From NCBI GenBank assembly GCA_017308345.1, contig JAFKFE010000200.1:1-11966 (forward strand): a stretch of DNA of 11,966 nt, in the 5' to 3' direction. The notes under the pieces were generated by a model, which did not search any database, was not told the DNA's origin, and saw only the letters and a list, made by a program, of their open reading frames with translations. Positions 1 through 6,645 of the stretch are shown here, in pieces. The stretch is from Alphaproteobacteria bacterium (GTDB taxonomy: Bacteria; Pseudomonadota; Alphaproteobacteria; Rhizobiales; Rhizobiaceae). Made by a program: the position numbers and the translations under genes. How positions within the stretch are numbered: position 1 is the stretch's first letter; every line of letters begins with the position of its first letter.

Positions 1-109
1 TGAGAGCGGTTCGGATGCCTGGAAGGCCTATATGCGCCGCGCCACCAACACGGTGAACTTCTCCAAGGCGCTGCCGCTGGCGCAGGGTGTGTCGTTCGAC
101 ATCGATTGA
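1..109 (+). CDS. Aldehyde dehydrogenase, C-terminal fragment (5' end outside window)
   Basis: Only the last 35 codons are present, read from base 2 to the TGA at 107-109. The segment [11 protein letters not shown] followed by [10 protein letters not shown] matches the usual C-terminus of NAD(P)+-dependent aldehyde dehydrogenases, where a W-x-x-Y-M-R-R segment precedes an LPLAQG strand that takes part in oligomer contacts. Such enzymes oxidise an aldehyde to its acid with a catalytic Cys and Glu, but those residues lie upstream of the window, so activity and substrate cannot be judged. The gene ends at a strong hairpin terminator, so it is the last gene of its transcript. The family call rests on a short tail recognised from memory. 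Confidence 0.72.
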   Translation, partial: ESGSDAWKAYMRRATNTVNFSKALPLAQGVSFDID

Positions 110-113
110 ACCG

Positions 114-142
114 AAACGGCGCCGCCTGGGCGGCGCCGTTTT
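114..142. terminator. Rho-independent, probably bidirectional terminator
   Basis: A near-perfect GC-rich inverted repeat (stem AACGGCGCCGCC with its complement, tip at 126-129) is flanked by AAA on the left and TTTT on the right. It begins a few bases after the aldehyde dehydrogenase stop and lies 20 bases beyond the stop of the small gene on the other strand, so it can serve both converging transcripts. The T run is short (four T on +, three on -), but the stem is very stable. Confidence 0.85.
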
Positions 143-161
143 CCGCTGACATAGGGACGGA

Positions 162-254
162 TTAGTCGACGCAGGTTGACGGCGTGCAGACGGCCGTGAC
201 GCTGGACAGTTTCTGACGCTTGCTCAACGTCGGTTTCTCGTAGGTCTTCTTCAT
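162..254 (-). CDS. Small RiPP-like precursor peptide (30 aa), lasso-type leader pattern
   Basis: ATG at 254-252, stop TAA at 164-162. A GGGGA ribosome-binding site lies at 263-259, four bases before the ATG, so it is a bona fide start. The product begins MKKTYEKPTLSKRQKLSSVT and ends AVCTPSTCVD. The leader keeps the spacing of the lasso-peptide leader signature Y-x2-P-x-L-x3-G-x5-T (Y5, P8, L10, T20), but Q14 stands where Gly is usual. After T20-A21 only nine residues remain, with Cys at 23 and 28 and a terminal Asp. A true lasso needs a tail after the ring-forming acid, so a knot is not possible here; a Cys-Cys loop or another modification is. I recall short rhizobial genes with this MKK-Y-P-L leader being labelled putative RiPP precursors, but cannot verify it. 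No maturation enzyme is encoded in the window. It lies 93 bases after the sugar-transporter ATPase gene on the same strand. Confidence 0.6.
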   Translation of the reverse strand: MKKTYEKPTLSKRQKLSSVTAVCTPSTCVD

Positions 255-347
255 AGCTTCCCCATGCGCGATGTTGCCTAAGGCGCGCAACGTGCCGTGT
301 GTACAGCCATCGCGGTATGATGGCATCTGCCGCGCGGGGGATGTCGC

Positions 348-1424
348 TCAGAAGGCCTTGCCGGTTGCCGGGTCGAACAGGCGAAGCGCGTCCGCGTCGA
401 AGACAAACGCGCAGGACTGCCCCTTGGCGACGCGGGCCTGTGGCGGCAAGGTGGCCGTGAGCCTTTGCGCGCCGATCCGGGCGGTGGTGACCTGCTCGGG
501 GCCGGTCAGTTCGACGACGTCGATTTCGACCGGCAGCGACAATTCAGCACCGTTGCCCGGCCCGAGGCGGAGCGCTTCCGGCCTGACGCCGACCATAACC
601 GAAGCTCCGTCGCGAGCTGCGCCGACGTAGCGTTGCGGCAGCGCCAGCCGCGCATCCGTGCCGGTGATGGCGAGCCTGCCATCCTGGACAGCCGCCTCCA
701 GCATGTTCATCGCCGGCGCGCCGACGAAACCCGCGACATAGAGCGTCACCGGATGGTTGTAGATCTCCTGCGGCGTGCCGAGCTGTTCGATGCGGCCGTC
801 GCGCATGACGGCGATGCGGGTCGCCAGCGTCATCGCCTCGATCTGGTCATGGGTGACGTAGACGACCGTGGTGCGCAGCATCTCGTGCAGGCGTTTCAAC
901 TCGGTGCGCATTTCGAGGCGCAGCTTGGCGTCGAGATTGGAGAGCGGCTCATCGAACAGGAAGACCTGCGGCTTGCGTACCAGCGCGCGGCCGATGGCGA
1001 CGCGCTGGCGCTGGCCGCCGGACAACTGGCCGGGCTTGCGGTCGAGCAGGTTCTCGATCTGCAGGAGTCTCGCCGTCTCGCGCACCGCCCTGTCGCGCTC
1101 GGCGGCGGGAACCTTGCGCATCTCCAGGCCGAAGCCGATGTTGCGGCTGACGGTGAGGTTCGGATAGAGCGCGTAGGATTGGAAGACCATGGCGATGTCG
1201 CGGTTCTTCGGATGCACGCCAAGCACGGACCGGCCGCCGATCAGCACGTCGCCGCTGGTTGCCTCGGCGAGACCAGCGATGATGTTGAGCAAAGTGGACT
1301 TGCCGCAGCCCGAAGAGCCGAGCAGCACAAGGAACTCACCGTTTTCGAGCGCGATGTCGATGCCTTTGAGCGTCTCGACGCTGCCGTAATTCTTGCGGAC
1401 TTCGCGGATTTCAAGCGCGCTCAT
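348..1424 (-). CDS. Sugar ABC transporter ATP-binding protein (MalK/UgpC type)
   Basis: A 358-residue ATPase that would sit on the cytoplasmic face of the two permeases encoded upstream and power sugar import. In order: Walker A GSSGCGKST (36-44), Q-loop Gln82, signature LSGGQ (134-138), Walker B VFLFDE (154-159), D-loop SNLDAKLR, switch His192, then a regulatory TOBE/OB region from about residue 235. Length and layout are normal for the CUT1 (MalK-like) family. I chose the ATG at 1424 because GAGGA lies eight bases before it and the protein then starts MSALEIREV, as the family does. An in-frame ATG at 1433 is too close to that site, and a reading frame open back to 1643 only runs antisense-free through the kinase gene. 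The start overlaps the end of the kinase gene by 14 bases, so translation is probably coupled. It is the last recognised gene of the sugar operon. Confidence 0.95.
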   Translation of the reverse strand: MSALEIREVRKNYGSVETLKGIDIALENGEFLVLLGSSGCGKSTLLNIIAGLAEATSGDVLIGGRSVLGVHPKNRDIAMVFQSYALYPNLTVSRNIGFGLEMRKVPAAERDRAVRETARLLQIENLLDRKPGQLSGGQRQRVAIGRALVRKPQVFLFDEPLSNLDAKLRLEMRTELKRLHEMLRTTVVYVTHDQIEAMTLATRIAVMRDGRIEQLGTPQEIYNHPVTLYVAGFVGAPAMNMLEAAVQDGRLAITGTDARLALPQRYVGAARDGASVMVGVRPEALRLGPGNGAELSLPVEIDVVELTGPEQVTTARIGAQRLTATLPPQARVAKGQSCAFVFDADALRLFDPATGKAF

Positions 1425-2349
1425 GGACGGCATCCTCGAATTGGATCGGCCCGCCATAGTCGCGGGGCAAGGTTGAGATGGCGTGCGACGCCACCCGGAT
1501 GGCGGCCGACAGGCAGTCCCGCGGCGACCGGCCTTGCGCCAGCGCGGCCAGGAAGGCGGCGTTGAAGACATCGCCGGCGCCGATCGTGTCGACGACGGCG
1601 ACGCGCGGCGCCGCGGCCTCAATGAGTTCGTCGTCGGCGCCAATGGCGATCGCGCCCTCCGGTCCGCGCTTGACGACCACTGTCGCCCCGCTCTTCATGC
1701 CGTCGCGGATTTTGCGCGCCGCGTCCGCCGGACTTGCGAGGCCGGCCAACGTCGTCGTCTCCACCTCGTTGAACAGGGCCAGTTCGCAGCGCGACAGCCA
1801 GCCGCGCGCGGCGGCGCAGTTCGCTTCCGTCCATCCGTCGATCGGCCAGCCCGTGTCGAGCGCAACGGCGATGCGGTGCGCTTCGGCCCAGTCGAAGAAA
1901 GCGTCGTAATCGCGCGTAAGGTCGTCGGTGAGGAAAGAGCCGCAGAGCAGCGCGTAGCCGCCGGAAAGCCGATTGCCGTCGAGCACGGAAAGCACGTCAG
2001 CCAGGCTGAAGCGAGGCAGGTGGCCGCGCGTGGTGAAGAAGGTGCGCTCGCCATCGGGATGGGTCATGCCGACCGACAGTGTCGTGCCCTCGGGACGGAT
2101 CGGCCATCCCTGTGCGCGGCGTCCGAAGGCTTCGCGCAGCCAGCGGCCGAACTGGTCGTCACCGAGATTGGCGGCGATCTCGAAATCGATGCCCAGCGCC
2201 TGCCAGGCGAGCGCCGTGTTGCCGGCTTGGCCGCCGACGCGCAGGTCGTCGTGATCGACGACGGTCTCGGTGCCGGCCTTCGGCCAGGGCGCGACCGGGC
2301 CGACGATCAGGTCGACATTGACGTTGCCGATCACCGCGAGCGGCCGCAT
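1411..2349 (-). CDS. PfkB-family (ribokinase-like) sugar kinase
   Basis: A 312-residue cytoplasmic kinase that would phosphorylate the imported sugar with ATP. Visible are the N-terminal PfkB glycine motif VGGQAGNTALAWQALG (about 38-53), the N-x-x-E segment NEVE (194-197) typical of Mg-phosphate binding, and the C-terminal signature DTIGAGDVF (254-262) with the likely catalytic base Asp260. Length fits ribokinase-like enzymes. Two adjacent ATGs (2352 and 2349) are possible; AGGAG lies six bases before the second and three before the first, so I use 2349. Either one overlaps the stop of the SIS gene. Substrate specificity cannot be read from sequence. Pairing with a SIS enzyme recalls FrlD-type fructosamine kinases or amino-sugar kinases; ribose or fructose kinases of the same family remain possible. 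Confidence 0.9.
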   Translation of the reverse strand: MRPLAVIGNVNVDLIVGPVAPWPKAGTETVVDHDDLRVGGQAGNTALAWQALGIDFEIAANLGDDQFGRWLREAFGRRAQGWPIRPEGTTLSVGMTHPDGERTFFTTRGHLPRFSLADVLSVLDGNRLSGGYALLCGSFLTDDLTRDYDAFFDWAEAHRIAVALDTGWPIDGWTEANCAAARGWLSRCELALFNEVETTTLAGLASPADAARKIRDGMKSGATVVVKRGPEGAIAIGADDELIEAAAPRVAVVDTIGAGDVFNAAFLAALAQGRSPRDCLSAAIRVASHAISTLPRDYGGPIQFEDAVHERA

Positions 2350-3365
2350 CATTCGCTCCTGGTGATCTTGGTGGTGCGCACGGGCGTTCCGGCATTTTCG
2401 ACGCGGGAATCCGCGAAGGCGATCATCAGTCGTTGCGCGACAGGCAGCATGGCGAAGATCGCGGCCAGTCCCGAGGCGGGCTTGAACGTCAATGTGACGG
2501 CGCCCGCGACCGGCGGCATGGCCGAGGCGTCGAAGACGATCAGCGGCGCGCCGGCTTCGATGACGGACAGGGCCATGGCGGTGACGAGGTCGGCCGTCGG
2601 GTCGTTGCCCCGGAAGAGGACGATTCCGATTTTCGGACCGAGCATCTCCATCGGCCCGTGGCGCCACTGGCCCCCTTCGAGGGAAAAGCAAGGCAGGCGC
2701 GACAGTTCGGTAAGACCGAGCGCCAACGCTTCGGCCACGCCTTGAAGGCCGCGGCCGGATGTGACCACGGTCGCCACATTGGCGAGCGCCGCAAGCGCTG
2801 CATCGATCGCAACCGCCTCCGGGGCCTTGAGCACGGCAAGCGCCGCGCCGGCATCCTCGCCCAGCGCGGCCAGGATGGCGAGATGCAGGGCGAAGGTCAC
2901 GGTCAGGCTGCGGGTCGCGGCGAAGGCCAGCTCGGTGCCGCCGGCGCCGACGAGGCAGGGCACCGTACGGCCGAGGAAAGAGCCGGCCTCCAGCGTCAGG
3001 CCGAAGGTGTCCGCGTGCGGACCCGTCTCGGAGAACCAGCGCAGGACTTCAGCGCTTTCCCCGGACTGCGAGGTAACGATCACGGTCCTACCGGCAAGCG
3101 GCAGCGGCTGTCCGAGCTGTTCCGACAGCGGCAGCGCTATGGCATCGATGCCATGCGCGCGATAGAGCGGCTCGACGGCGCGGGCGACGGCGTGCGAGGC
3201 GCCCATGCCGAGCAGGACGAGTCGGCCGCTCTGCCGGATCGAGGCGGCGACCCTGGCGGCGGCCTCGCGATTGCTCTCGAAGGAGGCTAGCGCATCCTGA
3301 TGCTGGCGCGCCATCTCGCGGTCGATCGCAAGCAGGCCGGAGGGTCGAGGTCTTTCAGCAGTCAT
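2349..3365 (-). CDS. SIS-domain sugar-phosphate deaminase/deglycase/isomerase (GlmS isomerase-like)
   Basis: A 338-residue protein with two SIS domains and no glutaminase domain, so it resembles the isomerase half of GlmS, AgaS-type deaminases and FrlB-type deglycases. The first SIS domain (about 40-170) has the phosphate-binding TSQSGES loop (98-104). The second (about 195-320) has the SLEGGQWRHGPMEML segment (228-242), in which Glu230 and His236 match the acid and sugar-opening residues of GlmS-type enzymes. It would act on the phosphorylated product of the neighbouring kinase, releasing ammonia or an amine, or interconverting aldose and ketose phosphates. AAGGA lies five bases before the ATG at 3365 and two before the ATG at 3368, so I use 3365. 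The TAA of the permease gene overlaps this start region. It is too short to be full GlmS, so annotating it as glucosamine synthase would be wrong. Confidence 0.88.
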   Translation of the reverse strand: MTAERPRPSGLLAIDREMARQHQDALASFESNREAAARVAASIRQSGRLVLLGMGASHAVARAVEPLYRAHGIDAIALPLSEQLGQPLPLAGRTVIVTSQSGESAEVLRWFSETGPHADTFGLTLEAGSFLGRTVPCLVGAGGTELAFAATRSLTVTFALHLAILAALGEDAGAALAVLKAPEAVAIDAALAALANVATVVTSGRGLQGVAEALALGLTELSRLPCFSLEGGQWRHGPMEMLGPKIGIVLFRGNDPTADLVTAMALSVIEAGAPLIVFDASAMPPVAGAVTLTFKPASGLAAIFAMLPVAQRLMIAFADSRVENAGTPVRTTKITRSE

Positions 3366-3367
3366 CA

Positions 3368-4213
3368 TTATCCTTTCACGCCGCCGCTGGTGAGTCCCGA
3401 GATCAGCGCGCGTTGCATGACGAGGCCGATCAGCACCGGCGGCAAGGCCGCAAGCACGCCGGCGGTGGCGATCAGTCCGTAATCGGAGACGCGGCCGCCG
3501 GCGAGATCGGCGATGGCGACCGTCAGTGTCTTTGCGCGCTGGTCCGAGGTGAAGAGCAAGGCATAGAAGAATTCGTCCCAGGCAAGCAGCACCGCAAACA
3601 GCGCCGATGTCGCCACCACGGGCGCCGCGAGCGGCAAGGTGATGATGCGCCAGGTCTGGAACAGGCCGGCGCCATCGATCATGGCGGCGGCCTCGATCTC
3701 GCGCGGGATGGAATCGAATCCCGATTTCATCAGCCAGGTGGTGAAGGGCGCCAGGATCGTCAGATAGATCAGCGCCAGGCCGAAGACGTTGTTGAGCAGG
3801 CCGAGCCAGGACAAGCCCATGTAAAGCGGCACCGAGAGCGCCACCGGCGGCAGCATGTAGGTGGCGATCACCATCGACAGCGACCAGCCGACCGAAGGCG
3901 TGCGCGAGACGGCCCAGCCAGCCGGCACGGCAAGGACGACAGCGGCCAGCGTTGCCATGCCGGCGACTTCAAGGCTGTTGCGCAAAGACGACGTAAAGGC
4001 CGCGCCGGCGCTGTTCTCGGCCGTCGACAGAAGCTGCGCGTAACGGGAGAAGTCGGCCGCCTGCGGCCACCAGCGCAACGGCCTGGCGGCAAGATCGGCG
4101 GCCGGCGATATGCTCATGACGAAGAGCCAGGCGAGCGGCGCCAGGATCACGGCGGCAAGCAGGAGAGCGCAGACATAGATGAAAGCGGTGAAGACCGGGT
4201 TCTTGCGTTCCAT
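3368..4213 (-). CDS. Sugar ABC transporter permease (MalG-like)
   Basis: A 281-residue inner-membrane protein with about six hydrophobic segments, the first at residues 10-33. The EAA loop EIEAAAMIDGAGLFQTWRI (172-190), followed by LPLAAP, is the cytoplasmic contact for the ATPase coupling helix, with the Gly at the expected place. Hydrophobic stretches near 85-105, 113-133, 143-160, 195-215 and the C-terminal region fit the CUT1 permease fold. It pairs with the permease encoded just upstream, forming the heterodimeric channel. The ATG at 4213-4211 shares one base with the TGA of the previous gene (TGATG), a classic sign of translational coupling. The protein ends with SGGVKG, as many MalG-like permeases do. 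Confidence 0.94.
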   Translation of the reverse strand: MERKNPVFTAFIYVCALLLAAVILAPLAWLFVMSISPAADLAARPLRWWPQAADFSRYAQLLSTAENSAGAAFTSSLRNSLEVAGMATLAAVVLAVPAGWAVSRTPSVGWSLSMVIATYMLPPVALSVPLYMGLSWLGLLNNVFGLALIYLTILAPFTTWLMKSGFDSIPREIEAAAMIDGAGLFQTWRIITLPLAAPVVATSALFAVLLAWDEFFYALLFTSDQRAKTLTVAIADLAGGRVSDYGLIATAGVLAALPPVLIGLVMQRALISGLTSGGVKG

Positions 4214-5097
4214 CAGGCAGCACTCCCGGCGGTCTTGCGGACCAGCCCCGCATAGGCGACGGCCAGCACGGTGACGAGCAAGGTGACGATCAGCGCCAGC
4301 GAGGCGCCGGAGCCGGCGCGCTGGAAGGAGAAGGCCTCCTGATAGACGAGGATCGACAGCGAGCGCGTGCTGTTGGCGGGACCGCCGCGAGTCATGACCC
4401 AGATGATGTCGAAGACCTTGAAGGCCTCGATGGTGCGCAGCACCAGCGCCACCATCAACGGCCCGGCGAGATAGGGCAGGATGACGAAACGGAAGCGGTT
4501 GAACGGGCCGGCGCCGTCGACGAGCGCGGCGGCGGTGATGTCGCGCGGCACCGCTTGCAGGGCGGCGAGCGCGATGAGCGCCACCAGCGGAAAATTCTTC
4601 CAGCAGTCGGCGACAATGAGCGCGCCGAGCGCCGTGCCGGGCTCGCCCAGCCAGGAGCGGTAGTCATCGATGATATGCAGCTGCGTCAGCGCCGCGTTCA
4701 GCGCGCCATATTCGGGATTGTAGATCAAGCGCCACAACGTGGCGTTGACGACGGTGGGCAGCGCCCAGGGCAGGATCATCAGCCCGCGCAGCACGGCGCG
4801 GCCGCGGAATTCCTGGTTGAGCAGGAGCGCCGCCAGCACGCCGAGCACCATCTCGGCGGCGACCGAGATGACCGCGAACCAGGTGGTGGTCGAGAGCGTG
4901 CGGGTGAAATTCGAGCTCGTCAGCATCCTGGTGTAGTTGTCGAAGCCGACGTAATTGCCAGCCGTGCCGACCAGCTGGGCGTCGGTGAAGGAGAGCCTGA
5001 CGGTATCGACCAACGGCCAGCCGATGACGGCGACCATGATCACCAGAAGCGGCAGCATCAACAGCCACGCGCGAGTCGTCATCCAGGTGCCCGACAT
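4213..5097 (-). CDS. Sugar ABC transporter permease (MalF-like)
   Basis: A 294-residue inner-membrane protein, first membrane segment at about residues 10-30 (AWLLMLPLLVIMVAVIGWPL). The EAA-type loop is DITAAALVDGAGPFNRFRF (186-204) followed by ILPYL; Asp replaces the first Glu, a mild variation. The length matches six-segment CUT1 permeases rather than the longer E. coli MalF with its extra periplasmic domain. The sequence TRGGPANSTRSL near residue 235 is typical of this subfamily. AGAGG lies eight bases before the ATG at 5097. An in-frame Met at residue 6 is an alternative start. It is the first gene after the binding protein, separated by an 87-base gap carrying a hairpin; from here on the operon has no gaps. 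Confidence 0.94.
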   Translation of the reverse strand: MSGTWMTTRAWLLMLPLLVIMVAVIGWPLVDTVRLSFTDAQLVGTAGNYVGFDNYTRMLTSSNFTRTLSTTTWFAVISVAAEMVLGVLAALLLNQEFRGRAVLRGLMILPWALPTVVNATLWRLIYNPEYGALNAALTQLHIIDDYRSWLGEPGTALGALIVADCWKNFPLVALIALAALQAVPRDITAAALVDGAGPFNRFRFVILPYLAGPLMVALVLRTIEAFKVFDIIWVMTRGGPANSTRSLSILVYQEAFSFQRAGSGASLALIVTLLVTVLAVAYAGLVRKTAGSAA

Positions 5098-5136
5098 CAG
5101 AGGCGCCTCTCTTCCTTCATCCGGTCAGAAATAGCA

Positions 5137-5165
5137 CGGGCGGCGCTCGTGGATGAGGCCGCCCG
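5137..5165 (-). promoter_or_regulatory. Hairpin between binding-protein and permease genes
   Basis: An 8-bp perfect GC stem (CGGGCGGC at 5137-5144 with GCCGCCCG at 5158-5165) encloses a 13-base loop, 19 bases after the binding-protein stop. There is no T run on the - strand, so it is unlikely to be a full terminator. In known sugar ABC operons a hairpin at this place protects the 3' end of the upstream message and lets the binding protein be made in excess over the membrane parts; that role is inferred here. Confidence 0.55.
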
Positions 5166-5184
5166 CCCGTCGGGGAACGCCAGA

Positions 5185-6423
5185 TCAGAGGCCGCTGTTT
5201 TCGGCGGCGATCTTGAGCGCGTCTTCCGGCGTCGTCTGGCCGAGCAGCGATTCCTGGATGGCCTGCTGCAGCGCCGTCGACAGCTGCTGGTATTTCGGCG
5301 TGGTCGGGCGCGGATACATCGCGGCGAGACCGAGCTTGGCGGCGGCGATCAGTTCTTCCTGGCCCTTGGTGACGGCCGGATCGTCATAGGACGAAGCCCA
5401 GATCGGCAGCGAGAGCTTGGCATACTGGTTCTGCGTCGCCTGCGAGGTCATGAACTCGATGTATTTCCAGGCTTCGTCCTGGTGCTTCGACACCGCGGTG
5501 ACGCCGAGGCCCATCGAGCCGTTGACGGCGGACACCTCGCTGGTGCCGGCAACGCCCGGCGCCGGCACGACGCCGACCTTGCCCGCGACCTTCGAGTCCT
5601 TCGGGTCGTTGGCCATGTTGTACATGTAGGTCCAGTTCAGCGCGAAAGCGGCGTCGCCGTTCTCGAACACCTTGCGGACGTCTTCCTCCAGGAATTCCTT
5701 GGAGTTCGGGTTGGTGAGGCCCGATTTGTAGCTGTCGACCATGTATTTCAGCGCCGACAGGCCGCCACCGTTCTGGAAGTCCGGCTTGCCGTCCTTGAGG
5801 AAGTCGCCGCCATAGGCGCTGACCAGCGTCGTGTAGTCGCAGACGGCGGCCTCGGCCTGTGACCAACTCCAGGCGATCGGCGTCTTCAGCAGGCCCTTGT
5901 CCTGGATGATCTTGGCCTGCTGGCCCAGTTCCTCCCAGGTCTTCGGCGGCGCCTTGATGCCGGCCTTTTCCAGGATATCCTTGTTATAGAACAGGTATTT
6001 GGTGTCGAGGATCCAGGGCATGCCGTAATATTTGCCGTCATACTGGACGGTGGTCCAGGCGCCGGGCAGCACGCCCTTCTTCATGTCGTCGGTGATCTTG
6101 GACGAGACATCGACCAGCACCTTGTTGGTGGCATATTCGGCCGGCCAGATGACGTCGAACAGCACCACGTCATAGCCGCCGCCGGAGCCTTGCGCGAGTA
6201 CGGTCTTGTCGTGCAGGCCCTCATAGGGAACGAATTCGAGATTGACCTTGATGTCCGGATTAGCCTTGGTGAAGGCTTCCGTCATCGAGCGCACGTCGGC
6301 CTCGCTATAGGCGGCCTGGGCCATGAACAGCGCGTTCAGCGTGGTCTCTGCGAAGGCGTGGGGGACGAACAGTCCGCCAACGAACACCGCGCCGAGAAGT
6401 GTCTTACCGATCGATTTCAGCAT
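5185..6423 (-). CDS. Sugar ABC transporter periplasmic binding protein (extracellular family 1, MalE-like)
   Basis: A 412-residue secreted protein that would capture the sugar in the periplasm and hand it to the permeases. It begins with a Sec signal peptide: MLKSIGK, a hydrophobic core, then VPHAFA with predicted cleavage after Ala25. No lipobox Cys is seen, so it is soluble. The mature part has family-1 features: FTKANPDIKVNLEFVPYEGLHDK near the N-terminus, YDVVLFDVIWPAEYA, YYGMPWILDTKYLFYNKDILEKAG, and a Trp- and Tyr-rich core (WSWSQAEAAV, NWTYMYNMA) likely to stack on sugar rings. I chose the ATG at 6423 because GGGAG lies eight bases upstream and the signal peptide starts there; longer frames reaching 6576 add a sequence with no signal-peptide character. 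It is the first gene of the operon, facing the ROK regulator. Confidence 0.95.
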   Translation of the reverse strand: MLKSIGKTLLGAVFVGGLFVPHAFAETTLNALFMAQAAYSEADVRSMTEAFTKANPDIKVNLEFVPYEGLHDKTVLAQGSGGGYDVVLFDVIWPAEYATNKVLVDVSSKITDDMKKGVLPGAWTTVQYDGKYYGMPWILDTKYLFYNKDILEKAGIKAPPKTWEELGQQAKIIQDKGLLKTPIAWSWSQAEAAVCDYTTLVSAYGGDFLKDGKPDFQNGGGLSALKYMVDSYKSGLTNPNSKEFLEEDVRKVFENGDAAFALNWTYMYNMANDPKDSKVAGKVGVVPAPGVAGTSEVSAVNGSMGLGVTAVSKHQDEAWKYIEFMTSQATQNQYAKLSLPIWASSYDDPAVTKGQEELIAAAKLGLAAMYPRPTTPKYQQLSTALQQAIQESLLGQTTPEDALKIAAENSGL

Positions 6424-6455
6424 TTGTCTTTCTCCCATTTTAGACGACCGCGAGT

Positions 6456-6549
6456 GACGGCAAAGGCACGCCGCTTCCTCGAATTCGCATCGCGTGTGAC
6501 CGGATCCGTCCTGAACGGCGCGCGGCGGGAGCTCTAGGCTTTTGCCGTC
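6456..6549. repeat. Long-range inverted repeat in the leader of the sugar operon
   Basis: GACGGCAAA (6456-6464) is the exact complement of TTTGCCGTC (6541-6549), 76 bases apart. If the operon is transcribed from the operator region, both arms fall in its 5' leader and could close a long RNA stem ahead of the binding-protein ribosome site at 6436-6432. Nine bases in about 100 could also arise by chance. Confidence 0.25.
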
Positions 6550-6578
6550 TTTTTTGTGGAGCCGCCCGGGTTTCACCT

Positions 6579-6603
6579 ATTAAGTCAATTCGCTTGACTT
6601 AAT
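6579..6603. promoter_or_regulatory. Perfect inverted repeat, candidate operator for the ROK regulator
   Basis: ATTAAGTCAA (6579-6588), spacer TTCGC, then TTGACTTAAT (6594-6603): every one of the ten arm bases pairs. It is AT-rich in a GC-rich neighbourhood and sits between the divergent sugar operon and the ROK gene. Its right arm overlaps a -35-like TTGACT. A further partial half-site follows (AGTC at 6605-6608, in an imperfect GACT-AATTA-GTC repeat). Binding by this ROK protein is inferred from position and from how divergent repressors usually work. Confidence 0.75.
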
Positions 6604-6623
6604 TAGTCGATCAATCCTTTAAT
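6594..6623 (+). promoter_or_regulatory. Candidate promoter of the ROK gene
   Basis: TTGACT (6594-6599) matches a -35 box at five of six bases, and TTTAAT (6618-6623) matches a -10 box at five of six, 18 bases apart. Transcription would start near 6630, giving a short leader ahead of the ribosome site at 6632. The -35 lies inside the inverted repeat, so binding there would block transcription. I could not find an equally good promoter for the sugar operon on the other strand. Confidence 0.45.
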
Positions 6624-6631
6624 GGAGTCAA

Positions 6632-6637
6632 GAGGGG
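6632..6637 (+). promoter_or_regulatory. Ribosome-binding site that fixes the ROK start at GTG 6646
   Basis: GAGGGG lies eight bases before the GTG at 6646-6648. The in-frame ATG at 6622 has no such site and would sit inside the likely -10 box, so the GTG is the better start. Confidence 0.65.
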
Positions 6638-6645
6638 AAACGACC

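Noticed and set aside
162..254. Calling the small gene a true lasso peptide precursor
   Set aside because: The core does not begin with Gly, its only acid is the final residue so no tail can thread, and no lasso cyclase or protease gene is in the window.
273..291. GTTGC/GCAAC short inverted repeat upstream of the small gene
   Set aside because: Only five bases per arm in a GC-rich stretch; no T run and no matching promoter boxes, so not enough to call a site.
1425..1643. N-terminal extension of the ABC ATPase back to 1643
   Set aside because: It overlaps the kinase coding region in another frame and adds Arg/Pro/Ser-rich sequence foreign to the ATPase family. The ATG at 1424 has a good ribosome site.
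5099..5110. AGAGGCGCCTCT palindrome just before the first permease gene
   Set aside because: It coincides with the ribosome site AGAGG and its chance complement; I see no reason to treat it as a separate operator.
465..5862. Long open frames on + across 465-1565, 1483-2745, 2433-3290, 3413-4255 and 4555-5862
   Set aside because: They run antisense to well-recognised operon genes. Their products are rich in Arg, Gln, Gly and Asp with no known domain, as expected for the reverse strand of GC-rich codons.
6622..6645. ATG start of the ROK gene at 6622
   Set aside because: No ribosome site before it, and it lies inside the likely -10 box. The GTG at 6646 follows GAGGGG at eight bases.
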